From Xyrauchen texanus (lineage: Eukaryota > Chordata > Actinopteri > Cypriniformes > Catostomidae), in NCBI RefSeq assembly GCF_025860055.1, contig NC_068320.1:15893900-15957899 (forward strand): DNA of 64,000 nucleotides. Direction: 5' to 3'. The position numbers were made by a program, and so were the translations under genes. Position 1 is the stretch's first letter; every line of letters begins with the position of its first letter. The notes beneath the pieces were generated by a model, which saw only the letters and a program-made list of their open reading frames with translations, was not told where the DNA came from and searched no databases. Positions 46,526-58,144 of this stretch are shown here, piece after piece.

Positions 46526-46955
46526 AGGAGGGAGGGACGAGAAAAGGAGGGACGAGTTCATTAAAAAAAAAAAAAAAGGCGACGAATATATTTTTAGCGA
46601 TGAAAAGGCAGTCAGTGCTAACCTTGATGACTGTAGAGTAAAGGAAGGTCTCACGTGGTATATGCTGTTTTTAGTATTTAAATTCCAAGGTGGTATGTTG
46701 ATTACTGATGTCAGTCTGTACACTGCTTGGCAAAATGCAAAGCTTGAGGCTTTGGTTTCTTTTAGAATTATTTGTATTGGTGGGGGAAAAATATATTTTT
46801 TTGGAAGCGTAAGTTACTTGATATTAAAATTGTTATATAACCGGTGTATGCATAAAGCAATATCTCACAAGCAAAAATGCTGTAGGACTTAATATCAGCA
46901 CAGCAGTGATTTGGTTGTAGGCAGGAGGCACATTTTACTTCAGATCACATTAATA

Positions 46956-47087
<132 letters not shown>

Positions 47088-47456
47088 ACATCCCTGTCAA
47101 AACTGATATTGCATCATTGTTTGCAGTTTTACTCAGAGAAAGGATGAAGTTTTTTATGTGAGCTGTCATTATAAAGGCACACCTCATGAATGGATGGCCA
47201 TAAAAAAAGCAGCAACAAAGCAAATGTCATGTTTCTCTTCAAACTAATCATAGAAAGTAACATTAATAAACATTAATTGTCACAGATACTAAATGAGGAA
47301 TCCAGACATTACTGGAACACAATGACTCCCTCAAGGTTCTGAAAACGGCATTGAGCCTCTGAAACAGGGCAGCTGCATTATGACACACCTCTGCAGTCCA
47401 GTTGTCACACACCAACACAATTGCACACACTCCAAACTTTTACACTAGTGTGTGCA

Positions 47457-47470
47457 TCTCTCTCTTTCTT

Positions 47471-47496
<26 letters not shown>
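47457..47496. repeat. (CT)n microsatellite
   Basis: A CT run with a few TTTC units at its start. Confidence 0.9.
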
Positions 47497-47502
<6 letters not shown>

Positions 47503-47524
47503 TTTCTTATACAGTAATACAGTT

Positions 47525-48125
47525 AAATAGGGTCCGCGGCTATCTGCCAGGGGACAGAGGAGTTGCTGCTGGGAGTTGGAGGAACCACTGCTGTCCGATG
47601 GGATGGGGAGGAGCTGTTCACTCCAACAGGGGTCGGAGAACTCGCTGCCGTCCACCAGGGGAGGAGCGGCTGTCATCCGCCAGAGGGTGGAGGAGTGGCT
47701 GAGGACCAGGCGACGGCATGTCCGGGGACCGGCGAGCGAGTTTTTTTCTCTCTCTCTCTCCCCCTCACCCTTTCCCTCTCCCCTCTCCCTCCTCTCATCT
47801 CTCCCAGGGATCTAGAGAGGTGGGTAGGACCTCCAGAAAGGCAACACCTCGAAACCGGAGGTTTCCCCGGATTGAATTGGCTGGCGGAGGAGTGTGATGA
47901 AGAGGAGGGCAGGGCCGAGCCGTAACGATGGACGCCCGGTGCTGAATCTGCCAAAGAGCAGGAGAGGGATAAAGAAGAGCCGGGGATGCCAGTTTGAAAG
48001 AGAGAGAGACACACGAGGCCGCTGTGTGTGTTTATGCTTGTTAAAGTTAATTTATGTAATAAAGTTATGTTGACTGTTCTGCCGGTTCCTGCATCCTCCT
48101 TGCCCATCCTTTATCCATTACTACA
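47525..48125 (+). mobile_element. Small LTR retroelement, copy 2 (internal part and 3' LTR)
   Basis: 47525-47920 is G-rich internal sequence shared with 1-315, including a C/T-rich patch at 47746-47810. 47921-48125 is the LTR (degenerate CGTAAC start, TTACTACA end, GTTGACTGTTCTGCCGGTTC near the 3' side). GATGAAGAGGAGGGCAGGG just before the LTR could be its polypurine tract. Nothing encodes gag or pol. The 5' LTR is missing. This copy shows that the internal region is flanked by LTRs on both sides in the family. Confidence 0.65.
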
Positions 48126-48535
48126 TTTTATGTCAATGTAAATGTCAGAATCTAAAACAAACTTTTTTCATGTGAACAAATTTAGAGATGCACAAATCTT
48201 TATGAATACTCTTAAAATTGGTCTAAATGGTTTGAAATTGTTTCAACAAGTCTTTAGAAATTCCACAGAATAGAATTAATCTTAAATGAAGTAAAAATGT
48301 TAATTTTTTTAAAAAAAGGTCAGGGTTTAGTCCAAAACAGTATGTTTAATTAGAAGTGAAATGAATCCTCCCACTAATATTTATTTGGAAATGTTTAGAT
48401 ATGGCATGCATTGTCATCACTGGTGCTCTGTTGCTATGGCAAGGCAAACACAGCTGTTTCAAGGAAATCTTTCATGTGAAAGATTGAATGGGTGTGTGTT
48501 AATGTTACACTACCGTTTGTCATCCAGTAAATCCA
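48126..48535. other. AT-rich spacer
   Basis: Nothing recognised between the LTR element and the LINE 3' end. Confidence 0.6.
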
Positions 48536-50472
48536 GTTTAAGTCAAGTAATTTTCATATGTATAACGCTTTTCACAACACACATTGTTTCAAAGCAGCTT
48601 TCAAGAAAATCATGCATTAACAGAAAATGAAAATGTAACATATATAAATTCTTAAAGTGATCATTGTGTAGTTTGATTAAATATGATTGTAAATTGTGTA
48701 TAATATATATAATAATATTATTAAATCATAATTGTGTTTAGAACCCCAGTGAGCAAGCTGAAGGCGACTGTGGCAAGGAACAAAATACTCCATAAAATGT
48801 TGGCTAATGGAGAAAAATAACCTTGGGAAAAACCAAGCTCACTGTGGGGCCAGTTCCCCTCTGGCTAAACAGCATGAATATAATGATAGTATTAGTTATT
48901 TATGTGCAGTGCAAGTCATGGTTTAAAATTGGTAAACAAAGTAAGTGTTAAGGGCCAGTGTTTTAAAAAAAGATTTTGAATTAACTGTAAGATTAATGAC
49001 TTATGTCTTTGAATTCCATCCTGGATTAACTGCAGATGTTCACATAGATGCATTGTCCTTTGTTAGTTGTCTGATAAAGGCTTTTGTTGGCAATTAATTG
49101 ATAGTCTATGTATTCTAGTTTAAGAGAGTAGTCCATCATTAGACAAAGGCAGAGATCAGTGAGGTGCATCGGCAGTTCAACTGGCAGGTCATTTCTGTGA
49201 GTTTTGGTTAGGTCCATCCTATGTACAAGGTTTAAGCAGTGGCATAATTAGTATCCCATGTCCATCGTAATAGGCTGAAGTGATGTCTGGCTGGGACCGG
49301 CTGCATTTAGTCATCATCACTCATTGACATGTAGCAGTGGAGTCCAACACCAAGCAGGAACAGAGCTGGTTCTGGCTGGCTCCGGTAACCTCGGGAGATG
49401 AATCCCGAGAATAAGACAGGGAAACAGATAAAATAATATTAGTGTAGATGCCATAATTTTTTTTTGCAGAGTTATAGATTATGATAAAAGTTTCTGGTTC
49501 TGGCAGATCAAACAAAAGCAGCCTTAGGTGTATGTCTGTCTAAATAGAGTCTTTAGTCTCATGTGAATCATTAAACTCAGTGTGTCTAACACTAACTAAC
49601 CCTAAACTAACCTAACCTATCTCAGTGTCCTATTAGGTTAGGGAGACTATTCCATAGTTTAGGAACCAAATAGGAAAAGGATCTACCTCCTTTTGTGGAT
49701 TTTGATATTCTAGGAACTATTAACAGGCCAGAATTTTGTGATCGTAATGAACGTGTTGGAATATAGCATGTTAGAAGGTAATTTAAGTACTGCAGAGCTA
49801 GACCATACAATCTTTGTACATAGTTACCAAAATTTATAAAAATTATTATGAAATTTAACAGGTAGCCAATGTAACGATGATAGAATTGGACTAATATGAT
49901 CATATTTCTTGTCAGCACTCTGGCTGCTGCATTTTGAACCAATTTAAGTTTATTGAACTTGCAGGACATACTCCCAGTAATGTATTACAATAATCTAGTC
50001 TTGAGGTCATGAATTAATTAATTAGTTTTTCGGCATCAGCAACAGGAAGCATGTGTTGTAAGTTAGCAATATTTCTGAGGTTGAAGAATGCTGTTTTACA
50101 AACATTGAATAATTGATTTTCAAAGGAAAGATTGGTATCAAATATAACAACTGTATAAGACGATAAAATAGTACATCCATTGAGAGTTATATTTTAGCAG
50201 CTTATTTTTAGAGGTTATTGGTCCAATAAGTTGTACTTTGGTTTTTTCTCAATTTAGTAGAAGGAGATTTCTGGCCATCCAATCTTTGAATTAATTGATA
50301 CACTGCTAATTTGGAGAATTATGAAATTTCATCAGGTTTCGGAAAAATGTAAAGTTGGGTATCTTCGGCATATCAGTGGAAACTGATTCGACGATTCCTG
50401 ATAATACTGTATCTCCCAGGGGAAGCATATATAAGGAGATAGTCTTTAGCCACAGTACTGAATAAACACCTA
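48536..50472 (-). mobile_element. L2/CR1-type LINE, 3' half
   Basis: On the minus strand the RT C-terminal region (50472-49630) is followed by an approximately 1 kb 3' untranslated region ending AAGCTGCTTTGAAACAATGT, then GTGAAAAGCGTTATACA, typical of fish L2-like LINEs. The element is cut at its 5' side by the LTR element at 50475, beyond which other parts of such a LINE appear (53296-53990). Many stops make it a fossil. Confidence 0.8.
49622..50460 (-). pseudogene. LINE reverse transcriptase C-terminal region
   Basis: Minus-strand pieces read HWYAEDTQLYI (the catalytic YADD box appears as YAED), LSFENQLFNVCKTAFFN, LRNIANLQHMLPVADAEK, SRLDYCNTLLG, LVQNAAARVLTR, then SLRSQNSGLLIVPRISKS and GRSFSYLVPKLWNSLPN. 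The order and motifs match the RT tail of L2/CR1-like LINEs in fish. Frameshifts and stops occur throughout. The YAED change alone would impair catalysis. Confidence 0.85.
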
Positions 50473-50474
50473 GG

Positions 50475-50849
50475 TGTCACGATTCATTGTTGTCTGCCCT
50501 GTGTTTAGCCTCTGTCATCTGTTCCCCATGAACTACACTTCCCATAATTCCATGCCCTCTTCAAAGCCAGCTGTCTTCCATTGTCCTCACTGTGTTTCAT
50601 TTACTCATTAGTATTTGTGTATTTAATGCCCTGTTGTTTGCTCATTCCTTGTCAGTTGTTGTATGTGTTTTGACCTCCCGTTCGTGACCAGTTCCCATTG
50701 TTCATGTTTTCTCTGTTACTGTATTTTTCCCATTGTGGATGTTTCTTTTGTTCCTGTGTTTACCCCGTTAATTTGTACACTGTTTGTTTTATTAAATACT
50801 TTTAAGCCTGCATTTAGATCCTGCCCCTATGATCTCCCTCCTTGTAACA
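50475..50849 (+). repeat. 5' LTR
   Basis: TG...CA ends, with TTTATTAAATACTTTTAAGC near 50790 as a possible poly(A) region. The first 125 bp recur at 53171-53295. Confidence 0.8.
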
Positions 50850-50868
50850 GAACAACTGACCTACTGAA

Positions 50869-51100
50869 ATGGATCTAGCAGCACCTTTCATTCGGCTGAC
50901 TCGAACTAACTTACCCATCCCAGAATATTCCCGTCTGTTTTGTGTCCTGGCCAAATGCACAGACTTTTCTGACTCAACCCTGAAGTCCATGTTCTCAATC
51001 GGACTCATTGCACACCAGTGGAGGGAGTTGCCGGCGACCGGGGATTACACGTGGTAGGTATGTTGAGCTGGTATTAGAGACATTTGCTTCAGCAGATCCA
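50869..51100 (+). pseudogene. Short gag-like frame of the LTR element
   Basis: The frame starting MDLAAPFIRLTRTNLPIPEY includes LFCVLAKCTDFSDSTLKSMF, then SIGLIAHQWRELPATG and TWYVELVLETFAS after a small frame break. The pattern of short helices ending in a short-side-chain region resembles the end of gypsy-type gag polyproteins of fish, but I cannot confirm homology. No zinc knuckle is present. What follows is repetitive Pro/Ala-rich sequence. Confidence 0.4.
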
Positions 51101-51119
51101 CCTCAATCTATCCTGGTTC

Positions 51120-51300
51120 CGGTTTCCGAGTCAGCCACGCCTGAGTCTGCTCCAAACCATGTCACAGCAATGCCTCAGCCGCCTCCATGCCATGTCACAG
51201 CCACGTCTCAGCCTGCTCAATGCCATGTCACAACCACCCCTCAGCCTGCTCCATGCATGTCACAGCAATGCATCAGCCTGCTTGACTGCATGTCCCAGTC
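51120..51300 (+). repeat. 33-bp minisatellite (ATGTCACAGC units)
   Basis: About five units built on CTGCTCCATGCCATGTCACA with 33- to 34-bp spacing. Confidence 0.7.
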
Positions 51301-51454
51301 AATTCTGAGTTGGTTCCACACCATGTCATAACATTGCCTTTTGCGACTCCATTCTTGAAGCCCTTCTTGGCCCTTGTTTCCAAGTTGAATTATCCTCCAC
51401 TGATGTTGTGCGTAGGGTCATGAAGACCCTTCCTCACAGCTTGTCTGTACTCCT

Positions 51455-51565
51455 GCCTGCCACGACCAATGAGCCAACACACACGCCTGCCACGGCCAAT
51501 GAACCAACACCCATGCCTGCCACGGCCAATGAGCCAACGGCCACTCCTGCCACAGCCAACAACCT
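51455..51565 (+). repeat. 30-bp minisatellite encoding PATANEPT units
   Basis: Three to four copies of CCTGCCACGGCCAATGA, then ACCAACACCCATG, giving a ten-residue repeat. Confidence 0.8.
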
Positions 51566-51639
51566 GGAAGCTTTGTCCATACCAGAGTTAGCGTTGCCAG
51601 CCTCAGCCGTCCCAGAGCCTGCGCTGCCAACTTTGGCTT

Positions 51640-51672
51640 CCCGGAGGAGGAGGAGGAGGAGGAGGAAGAAAA
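51640..51672 (+). repeat. (GGA)n run encoding poly-Arg
   Basis: AGGAGG repeats, followed by AAGAAAAAGG. They translate as a basic stretch RRRRRRKKK in one frame. Confidence 0.85.
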
Positions 51673-51694
51673 AGGCATCCGTTTCCAAGTCTCT

Positions 51695-51910
51695 CCCAGT
51701 GTTCACGACCACAGAGGTCTTTTCCAAGTCTCTGCCCATGTTCACGACCACAGAGGTCTTCCCGAGACTATGTCCATGTTCACGACCACAGAGGTCGTCT
51801 CAGAGTCTCTGCTTATGCCCACTACCACAGAGGTCGTACCTGAGTCTCAGTCTACGCCCACAACCACAGAGAATATTCCCAAGTCTCAGACCATGCCCAA
51901 GACCACAGAG
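51695..51910 (+). repeat. 39-bp minisatellite (ACCACAGAGGTC units)
   Basis: About five copies of TTCACGACCACAGAGGTCTT, then TTCCAAGTCTCTGCCCATG, giving a 13-codon unit with TTTEV. Confidence 0.8.
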
Positions 51911-51954
51911 GTCACTCCCGAGACTTTTCCCAGTCATCCTGGACTCTTAGCCTC

Positions 51955-52460
51955 GAGCCTGCCACGGCTCCGCCTTCTTTGGCTTTGACCTTCGAGCCTG
52001 CTATGGCTCCACCTTTTACGGCTTTACCCTTCGAGCCTGCCATTGCTCCACCTTTTACTGCTTCGCCTTTCAAGCCTGCCACAGCTCCGCCTTCTACGGC
52101 TTCGCAACCTCGAGCCTGCCACTACTCTGCCTTCTACGGCTTCGCCCCTCGAGCCTGCCATGGCTCCGCCTTCTTTGGCTTTGACCTTCGAGCCTGCTAT
52201 GGCTCCACCTTTTACGGATTTACCCTTCGAGCCTGCCATTGCTCCACCTTTTACTGCTTCACCCTTCAAGCCTGCCACAGCTCCACCATCTACGGCTTCA
52301 CAACCTCGAGCCTGCCACTGCTCTACCTTCTATGGCTTCGCCCCTCGAGCCCGCTACGGCTCCGCCTTCTACGGCTTTGCCCCTGCAGCCTGCCACGTCT
52401 CCGCCTTCCACGGCTTCGCCCCTCGAGCCTGCCATGGCTTCACCCCCTGAGCTTACTACA
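51955..52460 (+). repeat. 39-bp minisatellite with about 196-bp higher-order duplication
   Basis: Basic unit TTCGAGCCTGCTATGGCTCC, then ACCTTTTACGGCTTTACCC (39 bp, reading EPAMAPPFTALPF-type repeats). A block of five units starting at 51961 recurs from 52157. The roughly 196-bp offset is not a multiple of 3, which shifts the long frames. Confidence 0.85.
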
Positions 52461-52614
52461 GCTCCACATTCCATGGCTCCGCCATCAAAGTCTTCAACGG
52501 CTTCAGTCTCTAGTATGTGGTTGCCACCCAGGCCTTCTGACTCTGTTTCATCCCTGTGGGTGCCAACCAGTCCTCCTGATCCAGTCCCTACCCTGAGGTG
52601 GTCTTCTGGGTCTC

Positions 52615-53000
52615 ATGGCATCCACCTGATCTGCTCTGGTATCCTTGGTCTCCTGGCTGTGCACCTGATATACTCTGGTCTCCTGGGTCTTCTGGCCATC
52701 CACCTTATCTGCTCTGATCTTCTGAGTCTCCTGGCCGTCTGCCTGATCTGCTCTGGTCTCCTTGGTCTTCTGGCCGTTCGCCTTACCTGCTCTGGTCTCC
52801 TTGGCCTCTCAGCCATCCACCCAATCTGCTTTGCTCTCCCTGGTCTCTCAGCCATCCACCCAATCTGCTCTGGTCTCCCTGATCTCATGGTTGTCCGCCT
52901 GATCTGCTCTGGTCTCCTTGGTCTTTCATCTGACCACCCGATCTGCTCTGGTCTCCCTGGTCTCATGGCTTTCTGCTTGATCCACTCTGGTCTCCCTGGT
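52615..53000 (+). repeat. 39-bp minisatellite encoding LICSGLLGLLAVH units
   Basis: About ten units of CACCTGATCTGCTCTGGT, then CCTTGGTCTCCTGGCTGTG. The unit is unrelated in sequence to the other 39-bp arrays in this element. One frame reads a strongly hydrophobic repeat, but nothing indicates a functional protein. Confidence 0.85.
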
Positions 53001-53170
53001 CTCCGGCTCCATCTTGGTCCTGCCTCCCTGTCTTTGCCTTGTTCCTCATCCTCTTGCCTCTTGTGCCCCCTTGAACTGCCTTTTTACCCTTTTTACCCTA
53101 CACCCTATGGACAATATTTTGTTTATTCCTATCTGCTGGAGCGCCTAGAATCCGCTCCTTAGGGGGGGAA

Positions 53171-53295
53171 TGTCACGATTCACTTTTGTCTGCCCTGTGT
53201 TTTGCCTCTGTCATCTATTCCCCATGGACTACACTTCCCTCCCCACAGCCATCTGTCTTCCATTGTCCTCGCCTGTGTTTCATTTACTCATTATC
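53171..53295 (+). repeat. 3' LTR, truncated
   Basis: It matches the first 125 bp of the 5' LTR with a 14-bp gap and several substitutions, then stops at CATTTACTCATTA, where LINE sequence begins. Confidence 0.75.
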
Positions 53296-53990
53296 CACAG
53301 TTACTGCTAGATCTGAAAATGTGCTAATTCACGAATTGCAACAACACCTCCTCCTTGACCCTTCAGATGAGACTCATGTTTATAACAAAAACCTGGGGGT
53401 GTAGATGAATGTAAACTAATATATTCATCAGTTTAGGCCTGGTTTCAGTCAAACAGAGTGCATCCAAACTATGATCTGTAATAATTACATTTACAATTAG
53501 TGCTTTGATTGAAAGAGATCTAATGTTTAGTAGCCCTACCTTTTTATATTTGTGTTATTTTCAAGTTTTACCCAATTATATCTAAATTATATAGTGAGGG
53601 GTTTGTGTTTAGTAGTTTGGGAAAAAGACAGTCTCTATGTGATATCTAGGTGATACAGTCTCTATATGTTGTAGTTTATGTTACGCAGATGTTCGGATTA
53701 GCCAGTTTGTCTGCTTCCTGACCTGAGCTCCAGTTAGTCAAATACTATCACAATTAAGACTATGGGCCAAATTACTAGAGAGGAGAGTGGCACCTTCCCT
53801 GGAGGGATGGAGACCATCTCTCTTTAGCAGTTCAGGTCTACCCCAAAAACTCTTCCAGTTGTCTATAAATCCTATGCTATTCTCCAGACACCACTCAGAC
53901 ATCCAGCCATTCAGTGACAGTAATCTACTATAAACCTGGTCGCCACACAAGCATATTACAATGTCTGTCATTGTTTTTGCAAGTTCACTC
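53296..53990 (-). pseudogene. L2/CR1-type LINE: ORF1 esterase end and ORF2 endonuclease start
   Basis: On the minus strand, 53971-53738 reads LLSLNGWMSEWCLENSIGF, DNWKSFWGRPELLKRDG and GLHPSREGATLLSSNLAHSL. The DGLHPS motif is the final catalytic block of the SGNH/esterase domain known in ORF1 of CR1/L2-like LINEs. Further on (about 53530-53300) pieces such as the degenerate LTET box and a TPQVFVINMS stretch match the first part of the apurinic-type endonuclease of ORF2. Order and strand agree with the RT piece at 49622-50460. Confidence 0.7.
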
Positions 53991-54049
53991 TCCTTTTTTT
54001 AATTTATTTATAATTTTCTATTACTTTTTATTTTTCAATTACTAATATT

Positions 54050-54400
54050 TCTATACTTTTCTCCCCAATTTGGAATGCCCAATTTTAATGCAATCTAAGT
54101 CCTTCTGGTGGCATAGTGACTCGCCTCAATCCGGGTGGTGGAGGACGAATCGCAGTTTCCTCTGCGACTGAGACGTCAATCCACGCAATTTATCACATCG
54201 CTTGTTGAGCACTTTACCGCGGAGACATTGTGCATGTGGAGGCCCACGCTATTCTCCGCGGCATCCACGCACATCTCACCATGTGCCCCACCAAGAGCGA
54301 GAACCATACATTATAGCCACACATTACACAATGAGGTTACCCCATGTGGCAAAGCCAGACAACGTTAGTGTGGATGTGAATAGCAAGTTAAATGTTTAGC
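54050..54400. repeat. Common fish interspersed repeat, unnamed
   Basis: It starts around CCCCAATTTGGAATGCCCAA and contains GTGACTCGCCTCAATCCGGG, then TTCTCCGCGGCATCCACGCA and GAGGTTACCCCATGTG. I recognise this as a dispersed repeat in cyprinid DNA. It may be a SINE, but box A/B assignment is not convincing. Confidence 0.5.
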
Positions 54401-55741
54401 ACTTGTAAATTTGATGCCTGAGCCCCGAAATGCATTTAACCAAAGTGGCTGTAGTCTCTAATTCCACGTTCCTTACAATAGAATCTGGGGAGTGTGGAGA
54501 ATCGATTGGAAACCCTAACAGGAACGGGACAGTGGTGTCAATTTGCTGAGCGAGTATGCTGCAAAGACATCACCCAAATGCCCTGCTGCAGGGACTCTAC
54601 AGCTGGAACCAATGTGTGTGTGTGTTGCTCACTGTTCTACCCGCATCTGAAACAGTATCTACCCGCTTCTCTATTTGACTGACCTCATCTAGCTTTCAGA
54701 TGCGTATCTCTAACTCAATAACCTCCTCCGTCAGCTTAACTAATTCCTTACATTTATCATATGTAAATCTCTCAATGCCTACTGAAGAAGCTATAGTGTT
54801 TACACTGACCACCTTATGCATTTTGCGCAAAAAATGGAAGGAACTAGCTGAAATATTCTGTTCCAATCTGATTGGCAGTTTTTTTTTCTGGCCACCAGTA
54901 AACAAAGTCATGTGAAAGGAACTGGACTGATATTATTAACTTTTCTGGGGAACAAACCACTGGACTTGAAGTTTTGACAGTTTTGATGTCGTCAAATCTG
55001 TGAAAGATATTCAGCTTTGTCTGGGGTACTTCACAGCAAGTAAACAAGATATCTCACTAGTACAGCTGTATATTTGTTTTCTTAGTTTTATCTGTGAAAT
55101 AATCTGTAGTGATTACTTTTAAAATTGTTTGCAAATTTCTTCTGTGGTCTCTTCCTGTCTAAGTGGGCGTATTTTGGCCAGATTAAGCTGCAAAGTAGAC
55201 CAGAACATTTTGAAAAATTCAAATGTAGAATTACTGCTGTATATGCATGGATCCATCAAATATATTTAAAACTAGACTCAGTTTTAAATGTAGGTAGTAT
55301 AGATTTCTGAAGATGTCTTTTACAGATGTTCTCTTGCCTAAATACTAGTTTCATTCAAGTCATTCAACACTTGACAAATTAACTGATTGCGATGCAACAT
55401 TACATCTTAGGAGGAGGAGGAAAAAAAGAGGAATAAATGAATAGACCAGTGTGAGGGATGTGTGGGTGGAGGAGACGATCTATTTTTGTTCTGTTTATTT
55501 TTTCTTCTACATGATATGGAACACAAGACTACAAAGCATTACAGCTGGACTCTCTGAGGAAAATACCTGTGAAAATATCTGTAGTGCTTTTCCATAGTGC
55601 ATCATCATACACCCTTTAACAGGCTGTGTCTCTCCCTAGTAACTATGGTAACAATTTTACTTTTTTTCCCTACTAAATAGCAGAATTAGAAGCTGTGTGT
55701 AATTTCTTCCCCACTTGCATCATCAAAAGGGATTGCAAAAT
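54401..55741. other. Unannotated AT-rich stretch
   Basis: No gene, RNA or repeat end is recognised. Confidence 0.55.
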
Positions 55742-56128
55742 CTCACTCGACATTGTGTCGATGTAGTGACACTAGGGGTCGCTCTTGGGAGCACAATCTT
55801 TGAGAAAAGGCCAATGAGAATTGCCGAGTAGAATTTGATTGCCACTCCCCCGGACATACGGGTATAAAAGGGAGCTGGAATGCAGAGTTCATTCAGATTT
55901 GTTCTTCGGAGCCAAGCTATTGAGTATCAGCTAGCTGAATCCACTGCTGTTCTAATTCACCTCTAACGTGACCATGGCAATATTGCGGTCACTGCTTTCC
56001 TTCTTTCTGGGGAAAGCCACTTCAGCTGTCCCATCCGCTGGTCCTTATACCTACGGGTATGAGCTCGCCCCGGTTGACGCTGATGGCTATTCGGGGGCTT
56101 CTATGGGTACGGTTCCTCCCACGAGGTC

Positions 56129-56870
56129 ATGAAAGGCAGCTTTCACTGCCCGAACCCGATCCTTCAGCTCGCCCGCTCTCACTATCCTCGACGGCGGAGC
56201 GGCACCATTCCCCAGGTGGATAAATCGATCGCGGCACACCCGTGCCCGCTGAGTGCCGCCATCTGGTGGAGTCACCCTACACTCCCTTCCAGAGCCTGTA
56301 GGACTACGTCGTCTCTGATGACCAAAGCCTACAGCGCTGCCTGTCAGGCCGCCTCCACCCTGCATGCTATGGCCCTCTACATGTCCATCAGGCCAAAGAA
56401 AGAAAAAGAGCTGCACAAGGGTTCTGATCCCAATGTGCTACAAGAACTGCGCTCGGTGACCAATCTCACCCTCTGTGTGACAAAGGCCATGGTGCACACT
56501 CTGGCAGACCACTCTCGTGGTCCAGGAATGCCACCTGTGTCTGAACTTGGTTGAGATGAGGGTCGAGGAAAAGGTACGTTTCCAGAACACGCTCATCTCC
56601 CAGGTTGGCCTTTTCAGTGACACTATCGAGGACTTCGCTCAGCAGTTCTCGGTGGTGAAGCAACAGACGATGCCATCCAGCACATCTTGCCCTGGTGCGG
56701 TTCAAGAGTGCGCACCCCGTCTGTTCACAGAGGCCCTGTGGCGTCACTTGTCCAAGCAGCTCCGCCCCAGCCTGAACCAAGCTCTCGGCCCCGGCGTAGG
56801 ACTGCAGAAACAAAAAAAAAAAGAGCAGTTTCCCCCGGCCAGCTGGTGGTGACGAGTCTCAAGGACAACC
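56129..56870 (+). pseudogene. DIRS gag, central and C-terminal part
   Basis: First frame: GTIPQVDKSIAAHPCPLSA, then AYSAACQAASTLHAMALYM and LRSVTNLTLCVTKAM. After a frameshift near 56520: CHLCLNLVEMRVEEKVRF, ISQVGLFSDTIEDFAQQF, and a basic end near 56820 (KQKKKEQFPP). This is the DIRS gag equivalent. The same blocks are found at 7240-7545 (minus) and 38383-38560 (plus). The N-terminal Cys/His block is absent. Confidence 0.75.
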
Positions 56871-57109
56871 CAAGAGGCCCTCCGTCCTCAGTCGCCTGCC
56901 TGTCTTAGGCTGAGTGCGTAGAACAAGGTAAGTGCTTTGAGGGCTCCCTCAGCTCGGCCACCTTGGGTCAGAGCATCGCTCCCAATGCAGCATTCCCTGC
57001 TCCCCACTGCGAGGCCCTACCCCCAGGTACATCAGATGTGATCCTTCCATTAGTGACCCTTGCCCAGAGTTTGGATGCGTGGCTATCCCTTTCCAACCCG
57101 TCACGCTAG

Positions 57110-58010
57110 TTGGCCAGAACCATCCGACTCGGCTCTGTGATTAAATTCACCAGGCGACCACCCTTGTTCTGTGGCGTTCACGTCACATCACGTGCGGAGA
57201 TCCTCCAGGCAAGGGTTTTACAGCCCTTAATTCATCGTTCAGAAGAAGGGTGGTGGGTTGCGAGTTCTGAACCGGTTCTGACTGGTTCATTCAAGACGCT
57301 GATGCAGAAGCAGATTTTGACGTGCATCCGGCATCATGATTGGTTTGCAGCAGTAGACCTGAAGGATGCGTACTTTCCCTTCTCGATTTTACCTCAACAC
57401 AGATCCTTCCTATGGTTTGCGTTCGACAGTCAGGCGTATTGGTACAAGGTCCTCCCCTTAGGCCGGTCCCTGTCCCCTCGTGTTCACGATGGTCTCAGAG
57501 GCAGCCCTTGCCCCATTAAGGGAAGTGGGCATTTGCATACTCAATTACCTCAATGATTGGCTGATTATAGCGCACTCTCGAGAGTTAATGTGTACACACA
57601 GGTACCTGGTGCTCACGCACCTCAGCCATTTATGGCTTCAGGTCAACTGGGAAAAGAGCAAGCTCTCCTCGGTTCAGAGCATCTCTTTTCTTGATATTGA
57701 GTTAGACTCAGTCTCAATGTTAGCAAGCCTCACAAGCGAGTGTGTGCAGTTGGTGCTGAACTGCCTGAACTTATCCAGGCAGAGAACAGCGGTCCCACTG
57801 AAATACTTCAGAGGCTCCTGGGATATATGGCATCCTCAAGGGTGGTCATGCCACTCGGGTTGATACATATGAGACTGCTACAGCACTGGCTTCAGACACG
57901 AGTCCCAAGGTACACAGCCCGCCTGCTGCCGCCTCTTCAGCCCTTGAACAGACCTTGCGTTTCTGCAGGCTGGAGTCCCCCTACAGCAAGTGTCCAGGTG
58001 TGTCGGATGT
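57110..58010 (+). pseudogene. DIRS reverse transcriptase, nearly complete, inactive
   Basis: RT motifs in order: LQPLIHRSEEGWWV, MQKQILTCIRHHDWFAAVD, DLKDAYFPFSI (motif A with the first catalytic Asp), QAYWYKVLPLGRSLSPRV (motif B), a frameshift, then ILNYLNDWLIIAHSREL, where the YLDD box has become YLND, VNWEKSKLSSVQSISFLD, and the linker to RNase H (LQAGVPLQQVSRC-like) ending near 58010. The changed catalytic Asp and the frameshift rule out activity. This copy supplies the RT N-terminal half that the 4.6 kb copy lacks. Confidence 0.82.
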
Positions 58011-58144
58011 GGGGAACTACACAATGTTTTTTTGGGGAGTCTGGGGAGGCTACGTGCAGTCTGAGTGCTTCTGTTCCTACGCTCGCAGTAGCTTGCTTAC
58101 ACCTGCATTGGCAGTTCACGTAACACAGTTCAGCCATTGTGGCG

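Larger units (their letters stand above)
50475..53295 (+). mobile_element. Non-autonomous LTR retrotransposon full of minisatellites
   Basis: The 5' LTR is 375 bp (50475-50849, TGTCACGATT...CTTGTAACA). The 3' LTR starts at 53171 after the polypurine tract AGGGGGGGAA and matches the 5' LTR for about 125 bp before being cut at 53295. The 2.3 kb interior has a short gag-like piece and several in-frame minisatellite arrays but no protease, RT or integrase. It sits in or between pieces of a LINE on the opposite strand. The LTRs have diverged, with a 14-bp indel and scattered changes, so insertion is not recent. Confidence 0.8.

Noticed and set aside
46509..46892. 127-codon frame starting MPHCNPGGRDEK
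   Set aside because: It starts in the end of a MITE, includes an A-run, and has no domain or conservation evidence.
51979..53162. Long open frames of 205 and 307 codons in the LTR element
   Set aside because: They are products of 39-bp minisatellites, whose period is a multiple of three. The translation is repetitive and has no gag or pol motif.
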